64,000 bases of DNA from contig JANUWF010001109.1 in assembly GCA_026120185.1 (NCBI GenBank), forward strand, positions 4,642,001-4,706,000, written 5' to 3'. The notes under the pieces are model-generated. The model did no database searches. It was not told where the DNA came from and was given only the letters and a program-made list of their open reading frames with translations. Position 1 is the stretch's first letter. Every line of letters starts with the position of its first letter. A program made the translations under genes and the position numbers. This stretch comes from Voacanga thouarsii (Eukaryota > Streptophyta > Magnoliopsida > Gentianales > Apocynaceae). Below are positions 60,365 to 64,000 of this stretch, piece after piece.

Positions 60365-63300
60365 TTGGGATATTTTTCTAAATATTTGCAAGATTATGTG
60401 CCAAAATATATCCGATTATCTTCAAATTTTGTCATAACACTTTTCTTATTAATTTTAACAAATATAATGGTTTCACCGTTAGTTTCATACTCCTATCTTT
60501 GTAAATGCGTTAGGTTTTGAATATTTTTAAATATTATGCTAGAATATTTTTTAAATATTATGCTAGATAATATGTCAAAATATATTCGATTACCTTCAAA
60601 ATTTTGTAATAACACTTTTCTTGACAATTTTAACAAATGTAACTATTAGATTATTAATTTGATACGCCTATCTTTGTATATGCATAAGGTTTTGAATATT
60701 TTTTCTAGATATTATGCTAGATAATATGCCAAAATATATTTGATTACCTTCAAGTCTTGTCATAACATTTTTCTAAGCAATTTTAACCAAGCTAACCGTT
60801 TGATCTATAATTTGATATGCCTATCTTTGTAAATGCGTTAGGTTTTGGATATTTTTTAAGATATTATACTCGATTAGATACCAAAATATATCTGATTATA
60901 TTCAAATTTTATCATAGCATTTTTCTTAGCAATTTTAACAAATCTAACGATTGGATCGTTAATTTGATACACTTATCTTTGTAAATGCGTTAGGTTTTGG
61001 ATACTTTTTAAGGTATTATGCTGGATTATATACCAAAATATATCCGATTACCTTTAAATTTTGTCATAACACTTTTCTTAATAATTTTTAAAAATATAAT
61101 AGTTGGATCGTTAATTTGATATGCATATATTTGTAAATGCATTAGGTTTTGGATATTTTTCTAGATATTATGCTGGATTATGTATCAAAATATATTCGAT
61201 AACCTTCAAATTTTGTCATAATACTTTTTTTAGTAATTTTAATAAATGTAACGGTTGGATCATTAATTTTATATACCTATATTTGTAAATGCGTTAGATT
61301 TTGGATATTTTTCTAGATATTATACTAGACTATGTGTAAAATATATTTGATTACCTTTAAATTTTGTCATAAAATTTTTCTTAAAAATTTTAATAAATCA
61401 AACGATTGGATCGTTAATTTGATACGCCTATCTTTGTAAATGTATTAGGTTTTGGATATTTTTAAGATATTATGCTGGATTATGTCCCAAAATATATCCG
61501 ATTATCTTTAAATTTTGTCATAGCAATTTTCTTTTTAATTTTAACTAATCTAACGGTTAGATTGCTAATTTGATATTTCTATCTTTGTAAATGTTCGATA
61601 TTGTTCTAGATATTATGCTAGATTATATACTAAAATATATCCGATTATATTCAAATTTTGTCATAATACTTTTTTTTAAAAGTAATTTTAACAAATCCAA
61701 TGGTTGGATCGTTAATTTGATATGCCTATATTTGTAAAGGCATTAGGTTTTTGATATTTTTAGATATTATACTAGATTAAATGCCAAAATATATCTAATT
61801 ACCTTTAAATTTTGTTATAATATTTTTCTTAGAAATTTTAATAAATCTAATGGTTGGATTATTAATTTGATATACTTATCTTTATAAATGTGTTAGGTTT
61901 TGGATATTTTTGAAGATATTATGCTGGATTATATACAAAAATATATTCGATTACCTTTAAATTTTTGTATAACACTTTTCTTAATATTTAACAAATCTAA
62001 TAGTTGGATTGTTAATTTGATATGCCTATCTTTGTAAATGCATTAGGTTTTGGATATTTTTCTAGATATTATGCTAGATAATATGCCAAAATATATCTGA
62101 TTACCTTCAAGTGTTGTCATAATATTTTTCTAAGCAATTTTAACAAATTTAACCGTTTGATCGATAATTTGATATGCATATCTTTGTAAATGCGTTTGGA
62201 TATTTTTTAAGATATTATACTCCATTAGCTACCAAAATATATATGATTACCTTCAAATTTTGTCATAGCATTTTTCTTAGCAATTTTAACAAATCTAACG
62301 ATTGGATCGTTAATTTGATACACTTATCTTTTATAAATGCGTTAGGTTTTGGATATTTTTAAGGTATTATGCTGGATTATATACCAAAATATATCTGATT
62401 ACCTTTAAATTTTGTCATAACACTTTTCTTAGTAATTTTAAAAATTTTAATAGTTGGATCGTTAATTTGATATGCATATATTTGTAAATGTATTAGGTTT
62501 TGGATATTTTTCTAGATATTATGTTGGATTATGTATCAAAATATATTCGATTATATTCAAATTTTATCATAATACATTTTTTAGTAATTTTAATAAATGT
62601 AAATGTTGGATCATTAATTTTATATACCTATATTTGTAAATGCGTTAGGTTTTGGATATTTTTCTAGATATTATACTAGATTATGTGCGAAATATATCTG
62701 ATTACCTTTAAATTTTGTCATAAATTTTTTCTTAAAAATTTTAATAAATCAAACGATTGGATCGTTAATTTGATACATCTATCTTTGTAAATGCATTAGG
62801 TTTTGGATATTTTTAAAGATATTATACTAGATTATGTGCGAAATATATCTGATTACCTTTAAATTTTGTCATAAATTTTTTCTTAAAAATTTTAATAAAT
62901 CAAACGATTGGATCGTTAATTTGATACGTCTATCTTTGTAAATGCATTAGGTTTTGGATATTTTTAAAGATATTATGCTGGATTATGTCTCAAAATATAT
63001 CCAATTACCTTTAAATTTTGTCATAGCACTTTTCTTTTTAATTTTAACAAATCTAATGGTTAGATTGCTAATTTGATATTTCTATCATTGTAAATGTTAG
63101 ATATTGTTCTAGATATTATACTAGATTATGTACCAAAATATATCCGATTACATTCAAATTTTGTCATAATACTTTTTTTTAGTAATTTTAACAAATCCAA
63201 CGGTTGGATTGTTAATTTGATATGCCTATATTTATAAAAGCGTTAGGATTTTGATATTTTTTTAGATATTATACTAGATTATGTGCCAAAATATATCTGA

Positions 63301-63690
63301 TTATCTTCAAATTTTGTTATAATATTTTTCTTAGAAATTTTAATATATCTAACAGTTAAATCATTAATTTGATACACCTATCTTTGTAAATGTGTTAGGT
63401 TTTAGATATTTTTAAAGATATTATGCTGCATTATGTAGCAAAATATATTCGATTACCTTCAAATATTTGTATAACACTTTTCTTAAAAATTTTAACAAAT
63501 CTAATAGTTGGATCGTTAATTTGATATGCCTATCTTTGTAAATGTATTAGGTTTTGGATATTTTTCTAGATATTATGCTAGATTATGTACCAAAATATAT
63601 CCGATTACATTCAAATTTTGCCATAATACTTTTTTTTAATAATTTTAACAAATTTGATGGTTGGATCGTTAATTCGATACGCCAATATAT
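60365..63690. repeat. Satellite array, about 151-bp monomers
   Basis: About 21-22 tandem monomers, each with TTAGGTTTTGGATATTTTT, CCAAAATATATCCGATTACC, AAATTTTGTCATAACA and GGTTGGATCGTTAATTTGAT. Anchors at 60839, 60991, 61143, 61295 and 61445 are 150-152 bases apart. Monomers are grouped in a higher-order repeat of nine units (about 1.35 kb) that occurs twice. Short ORFs inside are spurious. Confidence 0.93.
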
Positions 63691-63691
63691 A

Positions 63692-63693
<2 letters not shown>

Positions 63694-63758
<65 letters not shown>
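63694..63758. repeat. (GT)n microsatellite
   Basis: 65-bp GT tract that begins exactly where the last satellite monomer would read TTTGTAAATG. The tract may have grown from that TTTGT. Confidence 0.95.
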
Positions 63759-63760
<2 letters not shown>

Positions 63761-64000
63761 TCATATGCTATATGAATATATCACAACTAGAAATAATGCT
63801 TATTGTGACATATTTATTACTACAGTTTTTTGAAGATGTCAATAGAAGTACAATTTCTGACATTTAGGTGAATGTGTCATAATAAACTCTAGCAAAATTA
63901 TGTTGTTTTGTTTAATTTACTAGTAATGTGAAATTTAATATCCTTTTAAAATCATATTATGACATTTTCTAGAATGTGTTGGAATACTTTTTATTCTTTG
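63759..64000. other. Sequence beyond the satellite, likely still inside the transposon
   Basis: No gene. It holds short units (TGTGACATA, TGTCATAATAA) that resemble the repeats on the far side of the array. The element seems to continue past the window edge. Confidence 0.35.

Noticed and set aside
60365..63690. Possible CRISPR-like array because of regular spacing
   Set aside because: The whole 151-bp unit is repeated with no unique spacers, in a plant nuclear setting. It is a satellite.
63554..63775. ORF with Val-Cys repeats
   Set aside because: Runs from satellite into the (GT)n tract.

Overview
This is a plant nuclear window, most likely from a eudicot. It is AT-rich and repeat-dense, its one gene family has GT-AG introns, and it carries Ty1/copia and Ty3/gypsy elements, Stowaway-type MITEs, RTE-type LINE ends and a satellite array. 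I cannot name the species. I saw no rRNA, tRNA, CRISPR array or bacterial-type operon.

Layout. 1-8303: a Ty1/copia element on the minus strand with LTRs of about 2 kb; the window cuts its left LTR. It sits inside an older copia remnant on the plus strand (8304-9727). 9870-12154: a cluster of four Stowaway-like MITEs, one nested inside another, plus a possible Helitron 3' end. About 12.3-50.1 kb: three tandem copies (A, B, C) of a gene for a Mediator subunit 15 (MED15, KIX-domain) protein. 52353-59916: a decayed Ty3/gypsy element on the minus strand. 59917 to the end: the edge of a probable CACTA-like DNA transposon with an embedded satellite of about 151-bp monomers (about 60365-63690) and a (GT)n tract.

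MED15 cluster. Copy A (13939-16390) has the three KIX exons but a dead first splice donor and a stop in exon 3. Copy B (17188-21828) has six exons with consensus splice sites and matching phases, giving an uninterrupted 227-residue reading frame. It joins the KIX exons directly to the DWQEEVYQK segment and lacks the long Gln-rich middle. A and B share the same internal deletion, so the deletion came before their duplication. Copy C (23338 to about 50060) is a wreck of the long form. It keeps the Gln-rich exons and the downstream exons but lost exons 2-3. It is split by an RTE LINE end, a 1.5-kb solo LTR, a gypsy-type solo LTR that itself holds a complete copia element, and a 10-kb Sirevirus-like copia element.

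Several insertions are confirmed by target-site duplications read from the sequence: TCCCT, GTCCT, ACAAT, TA pairs for the MITEs, and a 16-bp duplication for an RTE insert. Copy B gives empty-site comparisons. All retroelement coding regions are broken by stops or frameshifts. The only gene that looks able to make its product is copy B, and its promoter is not evident because its first exon lies directly at a duplication junction.
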